Assembly: GCA_033557685.1 (NCBI GenBank) | Contig: JAWQRN010000072.1 | Location: forward strand, 1 to 41,534 | Direction of reading: 5' to 3' | DNA length: 41,534 nucleotides | DNA from: Sperchopsis tessellata | Taxonomy: Eukaryota; Arthropoda; Insecta; Coleoptera; Hydrophilidae | Part shown: one piece after another, positions 33,902-41,534 of the stretch | How the letters are laid out: each line of letters opens with the position of its first letter | Numbering within the stretch: the first letter of the stretch is position 1 | Program-made: the position numbers and the translations under genes | The notes under the pieces: model-generated | Databases searched by the model: none | Told to the model about the DNA's origin: nothing | What the model saw: the letters and a program-made list of their open reading frames with translations, nothing else

Positions 33902-34534
33902 TTATAGATCACCTTCTAGTGCTGAATTGTTGTAACTTGAACCGGAAGTACCTGGTTTAGATTCTTTTTCAGGTTTTACTTCAGGAACAACGGCTGATCT
34001 ATTTTCTCCCTCTGTTAGTATGATTAGTTCGTTGTCCTGGTTTTCCTCTACAAAATCGTCAGAAGTTTCTTCAGTTGCCTTATGTTTAAGATAGATATTG
34101 GAATGTTTCGCTTTTAAATGACGAAATAAATTTGTTGTTGACCCACTAGAAAACATTACTTTGCATACATTACATTTAGCAAATCGGTCAACTTTTGAAA
34201 AATATTGCCAAACTTTACTTCTTGTTCTGTCATTTACTTTTAATAATTTGGGAGTAGCCTTCATAATTGTTACTGAAGTATTTTCATCCACAATAGGAAT
34301 CGATCTTGGAAATACGTTTTGAACATCTTCAGTTTGAGTCTTCTCTTTGACATCTTTACTTTCTGTTGACTTAAAGCAATTTTTAAAAATTGTGTGATGT
34401 TTTAATTTGAGATGACGAAACAAGTTCCCCGAAGAACTTTTTTGACACCAGATAAGTGCAGAGCATATACCACATTTTCCTTGGTTATCATGAATTTTTG
34501 TAAAATACTTCCAAACAATACTTCGTTTACGCAT
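33902..34534 (-). CDS. Double BED zinc-finger ORF, copy 4
   Basis: 210 aa, start MRKRSIVWKYFTK. Finger 1 has W8, Y10-F11, C21/C24 and H41/H46. Finger 2 has W109, Y111-F112, C121/C124 and H139/H144. Its first finger is nearly identical to copy 5. Its second finger (KVMFSSGSTTN) is closest to copy 3. The acidic tail ends SALEGDL. 3' splice site ATTTTATTTTACAG 12 nt before the ATG (exon start 34546); possible phase-1 donor GAAG|GTGATC at 33913/33912. If spliced to the BTB exons, the product would be about 683 aa. Confidence 0.85.
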   Translation of the reverse strand: MRKRSIVWKYFTKIHDNQGKCGICSALIWCQKSSSGNLFRHLKLKHHTIFKNCFKSTESKDVKEKTQTEDVQNVFPRSIPIVDENTSVTIMKATPKLLKVNDRTRSKVWQYFSKVDRFAKCNVCKVMFSSGSTTNLFRHLKAKHSNIYLKHKATEETSDDFVEENQDNELIILTEGENRSAVVPEVKPEKESKPGTSGSSYNNSALEGDL

Positions 34535-34600
34535 TTTTAATCAATTCTGTAAAATAAAATACAACTTTTAACTTTCTGAACCAGTCAAAAAAAATGACCA

Positions 34601-34617
34601 TATTCATTGTTAATTTT
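34601..34617 (-). promoter_or_regulatory. Conserved element upstream of BED copy 4
   Basis: AAAATTAACAATGAATA, 55 nt upstream of the exon start. Similarity with copies 3 and 5 extends a further ~70 nt upstream. Confidence 0.4.
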
Positions 34618-35044
34618 GAAGAAAACGATAAGAATTTACATGTACCCCTTTTAAAATTATTGTATTGGTATACAAAAGATATAAGAACATAGATTATTCA
34701 TTTTGTTAATAAAATATTAGCCTATTTCCTTTGGCAATGTCTTAATAAAATAAGATATACAAAAATTCACTTTTGGGATGTCAAACGAGTTCTAAAATTT
34801 GAAAAGGATATTGAAGCATATATATTACTTATTTTAACTCATACATCAGATGGTGTTAGGTACACAAACAGTTCTAGTTGGTATTAGAAATATCAGCAAA
34901 AATTGAAAAATCATTTTTATAATAATGAAAAAAATTACTCATTAATAATGTAAAAAGTGCAGGGTGTCGCAAAGTTCCATCCTTGGCCAATTGCTTTATT
35001 ACTATTCATATTTAGTTTAAAAATCACAGATGAATCATTGGTAA

Positions 35045-35359
35045 ATGCTGACAATTGATACTTGATAATTTATTTAATGTTGGTCTATTTTCAATGCCAT
35101 GGTCAATCACTAATGCCAGTGTTTCAGCTACCACACCTGGGATTTCGTCACATCCAGTGTTCAAACTGGAATTGGGTCCTTTAACGTGCATGTGGTCTCC
35201 ATTTGGCAACACACACACACACCACTGTTTTATATCTCTAATGATAAACCACGACCACATAAACTTTTTAATTAGAAATAGCATGCCATTTCAGAGATTC
35301 GAACACAAGTCCATTCGCTTAGCAGACCGATCGTTAACCACTCTGCTACCGATGCAGCC
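35045..35359 (-). mobile_element. tRNA-derived SINE
   Basis: The minus strand begins GGCTGCATCGGTAGCAGAGT at 35359, with an A-box-like GTAGCAGAGTGG, a CTGCTAA loop (anticodon-like GCT, as in tRNA-Ser) and a B box TGTTCGAATC near 35296-35306, that is, a tRNA-related RNA polymerase III promoter. The body follows, with a short (GT)n and the block ACATGCACGTTAAAGGACCC (minus strand). This block recurs at about 40290-40320. The tRNA part is too diverged in its acceptor pairing to be a functional tRNA gene. Confidence 0.7.
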
Positions 35360-35611
35360 ATTTTAGGTTGAAATACTCACAAAATATTTATGTCAAAACA
35401 CAGATAAGAAAGCATAACTTGAGTCTTGTCAAAGCACACGAGATACGCAACTACTTTATATTAAATATTCAGTTCACATATGTCATTAAATGACACCTCT
35501 CGCTGTGGTTAATGTTAATGAGACATAATTCTTTTTTTGGAAAATAAATAACTTAATAGAAAACTATAAAGAAAGTGAGTTACAATATAACTTATTGCTC
35601 TATTTAATATT

Positions 35612-36217
35612 TTATAGATCACCTTCTAGTGTTGAAATGTTGTAGCATGAACCTGGTATAGGTTCTGTTTCAGGAATAACGGCTGAACTATTTCCCTTCT
35701 CGGTTTGTAAGATTAAATCGTTGTCTTGGTTTTCCTCAACTAAATCGTCAGAGGGTTCTTCATCGGCCTTATGTTTAAGATAGATTATGGAATGTTTTGA
35801 TTTTATATGTCGAAATAAATTTGATGTTGACCCGCCAAAAAATTTTACTTTGCATATATTACATTTTGCAAATTGGTCAACTTTTGAAAAATATTCCCAA
35901 ACTTTACTTCTTGTTCTCTCATTTACTTTCAATAATTTGGGAGAAGTCTTTGTAACCGTTACTGAAGTATTTTCATCCACAACAGGAAAAGATACTGTAG
36001 GTAGGATTTCGATATCTTCAGTTTTAGTCTCTACTTCTTTACTTTCTGTTGATTTAAAACAATTCTTAAAAATGTTATGATGTTTTAATTTAAGATGACG
36101 AAATAAGTTCCCGGTTGAACTTTTCTGACACCAAATAAGTGCAGAGCATATACCACATTTTCCTTGGTTATCATGAATTTTTGTAAAATACTTCCAAACA
36201 ATACTTCGTTTACGCAT
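35612..36217 (-). CDS. Double BED zinc-finger ORF, copy 5
   Basis: 201 aa, start MRKRSIVWKYFTK. Finger 1 has C21/C24 and H41/H46. Finger 2 has W107, C119/C122 and H137/H142. It looks mosaic: finger 1 matches copy 4 almost exactly, whereas finger 2 (KVKFFGGST) and the tail (LQTEKGNSSAVIPE) match copy 2. The tail is shorter and ends STLEGDL. 3' splice site TCTTATTTTGCAG 12 nt before the ATG (exon start 36229); possible donor GAAG|GTGATC at 35623/35622. Confidence 0.85.
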   Translation of the reverse strand: MRKRSIVWKYFTKIHDNQGKCGICSALIWCQKSSTGNLFRHLKLKHHNIFKNCFKSTESKEVETKTEDIEILPTVSFPVVDENTSVTVTKTSPKLLKVNERTRSKVWEYFSKVDQFAKCNICKVKFFGGSTSNLFRHIKSKHSIIYLKHKADEEPSDDLVEENQDNDLILQTEKGNSSAVIPETEPIPGSCYNISTLEGDL

Positions 36218-36282
36218 TTTTAGTCAGTTCTGCAAAATAAGATACAACTTTTACTTTTATGAATCAGTCAAATAAATGACCA

Positions 36283-36299
36283 CATTCATTGTCAAATTG
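36283..36299 (-). promoter_or_regulatory. Conserved element upstream of BED copy 5
   Basis: Slightly diverged block (AATTTGACAATGAATG), ~53 nt upstream of the exon start. Confidence 0.35.
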
Positions 36300-36611
36300 A
36301 AGAGAATCATAGATATTACTTATACTCCTTTTGAAAATAGTGTATTGGAATACAAAAATATATAAGAAGAAATGGAACCACACAAAATTCTGGTCTATTT
36401 TCTTCGACTAAATTGTAAAATTTACATTTGAAGAGAATATTAAAAAGTATTTAACCTATTGGAGGTATTCAAAAAGACCCGTTAATTCCAACAGAACTAA
36501 GAATGGGGCAAAATTTGTGTTTCTTGGTACACTTCACAAAATTACCCCACTTATTACAAACATTTTGTGTCAGGTGATCTAAATAATCAAATTAACTGTA
36601 AAGAGAGGATT

Positions 36612-37232
36612 TTATAGATCACCTTCTAGTGCTGGATTGTTGCTGCATAAACCAAAAGTATCTGTTTCTGGAGTAATAGCTGAACGATTTTCTTCTTCGG
36701 TTTGCTTGGTAACTTCCTTCACACGATTTTCGTTAACTGAATCATTAAAAATTTCTTTAGTGGCAGTACATTCAAAATTGATGTTGGAATGTTTCGTTTT
36801 AATATGACGAATTAAATTAGTTGTTGACCCACAGTTTCTAGAAAACTTCGCCTCACACATATTACATTTTGCATATCGATCAACTGTTTTTCCAAAATAT
36901 TGCCAAACTGTACTTCTTGTTTTGTTATGTCCTTTATGTTTACTAGCAGTTTTAGTTTTCTTTGTAACCATTACTGATGTACTTTCATCCACAAGAGGGA
37001 CAAGAGCTGGAAGTGTGATTTCAGCATCTTTAGTATTCTGTTTGACATCCTTACTTGTTGTTGTTTTAATATGATTTCTGATAACATTGGGATGTTTAAA
37101 TTTGAGATGACGAAAATAGTTGGAAGTTGAACTATCTGCCGTCCCGATAATTTTATGGCATATATCACACTTCGCTTGGTTTTCAAGAGTTTTTGTAAAA
37201 TACTTCCAAACAAAACTTCGAGTTTTATGCAT
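36612..37232 (-). CDS. Double BED zinc-finger ORF, copy 6 (farthest from BTB exon)
   Basis: 206 aa, start MHKTRSFVWKYFTK. Finger 1 has C22/C25 and H42/H47. Finger 2 has W110, C123/C126 and H143/H148, with one extra residue in the loop (SRNCGSTTN). It shares with copy 1 the KFKHP.V motif of finger 1 and LIRHIKTKHSNINF of finger 2, so the two outermost copies are sisters. The tail ends PALEGDL. 3' splice site TTTTATTTTTCAG 12 nt before the ATG (exon start 37244); possible donor GAAG|GTGATC at 36623/36622. Confidence 0.85.
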   Translation of the reverse strand: MHKTRSFVWKYFTKTLENQAKCDICHKIIGTADSSTSNYFRHLKFKHPNVIRNHIKTTTSKDVKQNTKDAEITLPALVPLVDESTSVMVTKKTKTASKHKGHNKTRSTVWQYFGKTVDRYAKCNMCEAKFSRNCGSTTNLIRHIKTKHSNINFECTATKEIFNDSVNENRVKEVTKQTEEENRSAITPETDTFGLCSNNPALEGDL

Positions 37233-37299
37233 TTTTAATTAATTCTGAAAAATAAAATTGAAATTTTACCTTTATGAACCCGTCAATATTAAAAGACCA

Positions 37300-37316
37300 T
37301 ATTCATTGCCAATTTT
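37300..37316 (-). promoter_or_regulatory. Conserved element upstream of BED copy 6
   Basis: AAAATTGGCAATGAATA, 56 nt upstream of the exon start. Confidence 0.4.
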
Positions 37317-37873
37317 GAAGTCAAAAAATTTGGCAAACAAGTATATGGTAAATCTATACGTGTCACCTCTTTTAACCTAACTAAGCATAATCAAGATGCA
37401 TATGTGTAAGATAACGTACAAGTAGGTAGTGATAGGTTAATTAATATAAAACACTTTGTGTTGACCTCGCTACATTTTCATAAATTCAATAAATGTTGTA
37501 ATAATTTTTTTCAATCCTATTAAATTTCAGAAAAAGTGCACACGCAATAGGTATTTTAAATCCTAATGGACCAGTCAGGTGATAACTAAAAAATTTTTGA
37601 TTTTCTCATCTTACTCTTAAATTATCAATCATTCAATCAATAATCTCATTTGAGTAATTCTCTTATAAATACAGCATAATATAGGTAGAAAGAGTTGCCA
37701 TCATACTTAGGATTTTTGACATTTACATTAAACGCTCTGTCAACTTTCATGTAAGTGAACGGAACAAATATAAACAGAATCCAATAAAATGAATTGGCAA
37801 CATGTAGATGTTCCACTGTTTCAACTACAGAATGATTTAAAAATTGTCCCAAAAGCACAAAGCTTTCATTATT
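37317..37873. other. Spacer between BED copy 6 and the HHCC gene
   Basis: AT-rich. A minus-strand open frame (37646-37858) directly follows the HHCC gene stop but has no recognised domain. It may be 3' UTR. Confidence 0.35.
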
Positions 37874-38225
37874 TTAAGTAGAAATTGTATTTTTTACTGT
37901 ACCATTAAACTTAGAAAATGTATAACGATCAACAGTCGTCTTTGCACTGCATAATTTGCAACAAGATAAAAATATTTCAACAGCTGGTCTGGGAATACTG
38001 CATTCTAACCCTGCCGCTGTTATTAGTTTCACTCTTCCTCCATGACTAATTACATCGACATGGTAATTGAGAATTTTGTCAAACAATTCTTCGTATGGGA
38101 TTATATATTGCACATTATGTGATTGACTTAAGCTGTCCTTCGCTTTAATCAGACATGATTGACCTTCTATATTTATAATGTCATAAGTAGTCAGTAAATG
38201 ATATTCTCGTCTATCCTTTCTACAA
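37874..38225 (-). CDS. KRBA2-like/integrase-derived protein, exon 2 (HHCC zinc-binding domain)
   Basis: An exon starting after TTTTTATTTGCAG|TTGTAG, phase 2, 116 codons plus stop. It encodes CRKDRREYHLLTTYDIINIE, then QYIIPYEELFDKILNYH, VDVISHGGRVKLIT and CCKLCSAK. The spacing H...SHGGR...C-x2-C is that of the HHCC (H2C2) zinc-binding domain of gypsy/Ginger-type integrases, as kept in KRAB-A-domain-2-like (KRBA2-like) proteins. A stop 24 codons after the last Cys removes the integrase core. A weak ACA|GTAAAA donor could extend it, but no core exon was found. Function unknown; probably a domesticated or decaying transposon-derived gene. Confidence 0.7.
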
Positions 38226-39262
38226 CTGCAAATAAAAACATAGATAAGGCCTAATAAGGTTTATTTCCTATTTACTGCAGCTAAAACTTTCGACTGTCAA
38301 AAATAGATGTCCACTTTAATGCTTATTACATTAAGAACAATGCCAAGTTTATATTATTTATTAGCAAGTTTTCCAAAAACATTTTGAGATACACAGGGTG
38401 ATCCTAAATTGCAAGCAGATATTTTAACAGGTGATAGAACTCGCTAAGCTGAAATGAATAATTGTTCTATTTAAAATAAAATCAGCTGACAAGAGAATTT
38501 GTATATTTGGTCGATTTACCTAATTGTAAAAGGTACAAACTTTTTTATTAGATACTTTACAAAATCTTATTTTGTTTTGGGCTGTAAACGTCTCTGGTCA
38601 GTGAACCCAATTGACGTAATGTACCCTAACGAAAAGTGAGTAGTGATAAGTTAATGATTTATAATTTTTTTAATAGGCTATAAAAATTGTGATAACGATG
38701 TACTTGACCAACTCAACAACAAGGACAACATTTAACAAAATCTCAAATGGAGCACAGTAGTAAAAGTAAAACAAAATTTCAAAGAAACTTTTATTGCAAC
38801 TTGTAATTTGAGAGGTGAAAAAAAACTGGCTAGATACATACTACATTGCCTCATTTAATTTCCCTTTTCTCCTGTGAACCATTGGTCAAACGAATTTGCC
38901 AAATAATATATTGATGTCACGGAAATTACTTTTTTTTATAAAAATCTGTTTCTTATTTGCTAAAAATACCTTCTGTGCCTTGCATTAATATTAACGATAT
39001 TTCAGTTACTTCAGAAATGGAGCTTGTTTCACTTTGAACTTTGTGTTAATATCATGATCATTTGCAGATATTTTGTAAGGGATTTGTTTGTCGCTATTTT
39101 ATAAAAAATTTCAACGAGTTTTTTGTTTGCTTAAACACGTTTATTTTGGATAAAAAAAAACATGTTCACCCAAGTAAAAAATATATAATTGAAATTTATA
39201 AATCACCTTTTATATTATTTAATTTTAAGCTAGATTTTCAACAATGAATGTGGTTACGTTAC

Positions 39263-40129
39263 GAAACCACATTAGAAGGTTTAAAAAATCCGATTTTTTT
39301 TATTGCATAAATCATTAGCTTAAATATCCAATAATACGCTGTCAAAATTTCAAAGCGAAATTCGCATTTGTTTAGATTTTATAAGCATAGAACCGAGCGC
39401 TCATCGAGTACAGGCTACAAGTTCGAGCGCACAGCAGGTTGGGCGGCGCATTACCTTAGGTAGTCTTTATTTACTTACGTAGCCTTGTAGCGGAACCCTA
39501 ATATTATTATATGGTGCTGGAATCGCAGATTAATCGGTGAGCATTTTACATTATTGTTAACTTAAATTTCTAGTTTTCGAGAATTTTTTTTTTAAAACGC
39601 TTTTTTCTCAAAATGACTTTTTTCAAATCTAACTCAAAAGTAATGAACCGATCATTATGAAAATTGATATTATGATTCTTTATGAAATTGCGAAATATAT
39701 GAACCAACTTTTGAGATGATATCATGATTTTAAGGGTGTTTTTTTTGTATAATTAGTGAAAAAAAATTGTGAAAATTGAAGTAAATTTTTCCAACGCCTG
39801 CAAAATTTTTAATTTTCAATATTTTCACCTGCATGAGGTTCATATTCTTAGAAAATAAGTTATTAATGTAAAATGAAAACCTTTTTGATTTCAGATGAAA
39901 ATTGGAATGGGTACACGTCCCGCAATTGGAGAACTCTACTTACAACCTTCAGCGGACATCAGTGCGTAACTTTGCTATTGTTGGCTGAAATTATTCAAAA
40001 AAATTCACAAAAGTGGTTCGAAATATGAATAAAATGATGTCAAAATTTGATTGAATTCTAAATAATTCTTCCCACCCCAAAAAAAAAATCCTAAACATTC
40101 AGTGAAAATGTGCCTTCTAATGTGGTTTC
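39263..40129. mobile_element. Putative non-autonomous DNA transposon
   Basis: CGAAACCACATTAGAAGG at the left end is inverted as CCTTCTAATGTGGTTTCG at the right end, ~870 bp apart, with no coding capacity between. A further AATGTGGTT just outside the left end makes a small hairpin with AACCACATT. Target-site duplication not evident, so boundaries are tentative. Confidence 0.5.
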
Positions 40130-40269
40130 GCCCCATAAGACATCTCTTTAAACTGGTGTAGTACTTTTTTTTAGAATTATAATTTTTTTATTTATTTCAA
40201 TTTTCGATGCTGTGGCCAATTACGAACGGCAAGAATTAGACAACTACACCTGAGAATTTTGTAGCTTCC

Positions 40270-40330
40270 AGTGTTACAACTGGTATATATTGGGCTCCTT
40301 AACGTGCACGTGGCCTTCATTTACCTACAA
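40270..40330 (-). repeat. SINE body fragment
   Basis: The segment GGGCTCCTTAACGTGCACGT followed by GGCCTTCATTT matches the 35.18-kb SINE body (GGGTCCTTTAACGTGCATGT, GGTCTCCATTT). The tRNA head is not present. Confidence 0.5.
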
Positions 40331-40782
40331 TACACGGCAACCACTGGATTACGTTCCTCCCGGAAAATTTAAATTTTCTCAAATGAAAAATTTACAAAAA
40401 GTAATTTTTGATATAAACGTTTATTTGTACGTGGTAGGGTGTTGGGTGGGGATTGATTTTGACGTTTAAATTTTTAAATACCACATTGACTGTCAGTGAC
40501 CCATCTTAATTAAAATTTGTGGCCCAACTATTTCCGTTGAAAACCAGAAGTCGTTTTTTTGATATTTCAACACGTTATACTATCCATAAATCATAATATA
40601 ATGTATAGTACATTCCAAGGTTGAGAATTTTCTTTCGATAGCCCCACGTTGTTTAAAATCAATAATTTTGATAAAACCTTAAATTATTATTGATATCAAA
40701 CAGTATATTTTTTCGTAGTGAATGTGTTTTATGTGAAAATACCTACACATAAACAAGTAAACTGTACGTTATTTTTACTTAC

Positions 40783-40925
40783 AGTTTTGCTTTGGCTACT
40801 TCAATTTCTGCAATAATTTCTAACAACTTATGCTTCTGAGGTTTTTTGCTATAATAAGCATCTAGTTTTACGTAAAATGTTTGCTTATCGATGAGCAGTC
40901 CAACTGCATTATTATAGGTAGACAT
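40783..40925 (-). CDS. KRBA2-like/integrase-derived protein, exon 1
   Basis: Begins at CAACATGTCTACC (favourable initiation context) and runs 47 codons plus two bases to CAAAACT|GTAAGT (40783/40782). The protein starts MSTYNNAVGLLIDKQTFYVK, then KHKLLEIIAEIEVAKAK. Phase 2 here matches the phase-2 acceptor at 38225, so the junction codon is CTT (Leu) and the spliced protein is 164 aa. The short helical N-terminus before a YY/YHLL..YDI block is the layout of KRBA2-like proteins. The frame is also open upstream of this ATG to about 41135, so an earlier start is possible. Confidence 0.6.
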
Positions 40926-41282
40926 GTTGCGGTAGATAGTGAAATCGGGCAACGCATGCACCGAAGTTTCTGGGCGAGGCAGTTGCGTCTCCGACCAGAT
41001 TTTTTGAACGCGAAATGAGCTAAAATTGCTGTTCCGTCTACATCGATCGGATGTAAAACGTTTCGCAAAGCTAGAATTTCTGACAAAACTTGAATTATAC
41101 ACGAAATTACTTGAATGGTTTTGAAAAATCTCCACGTTTCGGCAAAAAAATGAGTTAGACCAGGGCTAATATGAAATCCATTAATAGTTATCCTAATATA
41201 CCTCACTCCTTGCCAATATAAGTATGATTCGGCCAAGTTTGGATCAGTGCATTAACTTCATTCTTTGAAGTAACGTCACTCA
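40926..41282 (-). other. 5' flank of the KRBA2-like gene
   Basis: Overlapping minus-strand frames (up to 41236) are present without recognisable domains. Composition is less AT-rich than the surroundings, as expected of 5' UTR or promoter DNA. No TATA box clearly placed. Confidence 0.3.
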
Positions 41283-41534
41283 CCTTTAAAATGTCCCTTG
41301 CAACAGTGGACGAAACTTAGGCAGCTATTAGAGCCTCTGCACAGTTTTCACCGCAAACAACATTCATACACATGCTACGATAATTCAATAAAAAACTTTA
41401 ACTTTACTATAAACATAAAAATTCTTAAAATTACATAACCGCATAGGTATCTACACAAAAATAAATGTAACTAGCCAACCATATGGTGATTTACAGAAAA
41501 AAAAAAGCTACAATTGTATAAGAAAGAAGCAATG
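41283..41534. repeat. Dispersed repeat copy at the window end
   Basis: AATGTCCCTTGCAACAGTGG followed by ACGAAAC matches the tails of the 22.6- and 31.5-kb repeats. It continues into GAGCCTCTGCACAGTTTTCA and AACAACATTCATACA, matching the first bases of the window. Right boundary uncertain. Confidence 0.6.

Larger units (their letters stand above)
38226..40782 (-). other. Intron of the KRBA2-like gene
   Basis: 2.56 kb between ACT|GTAAGT and TTTGCAG. It holds a putative non-autonomous DNA element (39263-40129) and a SINE-body fragment (about 40270-40330). The remainder is AT-rich. Confidence 0.65.

Noticed and set aside
35285..35359. Functional tRNA-Ser gene
   Set aside because: Acceptor-arm pairing and flanks do not fit an intact tRNA, and a SINE body follows directly.
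23171..37232. BED ORFs as pieces of hAT transposons
   Set aside because: Each has two fingers, an intact frame, conserved splice-like flanks and no transposase region downstream. Six parallel intact copies argue for host use.
40783..40925. The 40.9-kb exon as the 5' coding exon of the BED-BTB transcripts
   Set aside because: It ends in phase 2. Joined to a BED leader it hits a stop or changes frame in the copies examined, and it does not fit the BTB exon phase. It matches the 38225 acceptor instead.
1..41534. CRISPR array, operon or prokaryotic defence system
   Set aside because: No regularly spaced direct repeats with unique spacers and no bacterial genes. Introns, LINEs and MITEs show nuclear insect DNA.

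Overview
This is AT-rich, intron-rich insect genomic DNA. The evidence is an insect-type BTB/POZ regulator split over several exons, plus remnants of gypsy, Jockey-like and other LINE, hAT, mariner and piggyBac elements, a tRNA-derived SINE and palindromic MITEs. The order cannot be fixed from sequence alone; a large beetle-like or bug-like genome would fit. There are no bacterial genes, operons or CRISPR arrays.

The left part (1-17.9 kb) is mostly repeats: a 0.67-kb fold-back element (556-1225), a decayed gypsy pol 3' end lying between inverted copies of a dispersed repeat (2181-4048), LINE fragments on the minus strand (5.36-6.16, 7.6-8.64 and 12.03-12.45 kb), an unassigned GC-richer block (10.1-10.97 kb), and a decayed hAT transposase on the plus strand (15.66-16.86 kb).

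The central and right parts hold the interesting locus, all on the minus strand. A BTB/POZ gene is encoded by four exons I could join by splice sites and phase (22244-21940, 20269-20075, 19946-19611, 18551-17958). Its first visible exon has a strong 3' splice site, starts in phase 1 and has no Met before the BTB core, so the start codon must come from an upstream exon. Upstream of it (23.2-37.2 kb) lie six tandem ORFs of 201-210 aa, each with two BED-type zinc fingers. Every copy has a 3' splice site 11 or 12 nt before its ATG. Every copy also ends in a conserved GAAG|GTGA(T/C)C block, which is a credible 5' splice site in phase 1, the phase the BTB exon needs. My main hypothesis is that these are six alternative N-terminal DNA-binding exons joined one at a time to a common BTB/acidic C-terminus that has no recognisable DNA-binding domain of its own. 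BEAF-32 (alternative N-terminal BED exons) and lola/mod(mdg4) (common BTB, alternative fingers) are partial precedents. Separate tandem genes remain the alternative explanation.

Further upstream (37.87-40.93 kb) is a two-exon minus-strand gene for a 164-aa protein resembling the N-terminal and HHCC region of KRBA2-like/integrase-derived proteins. Transposons lie between and around the BED copies: a Jockey-like LINE, a second LINE split by an internally deleted piggyBac element with perfect TTAA duplications, a palindromic MITE, a mariner scrap and a SINE.
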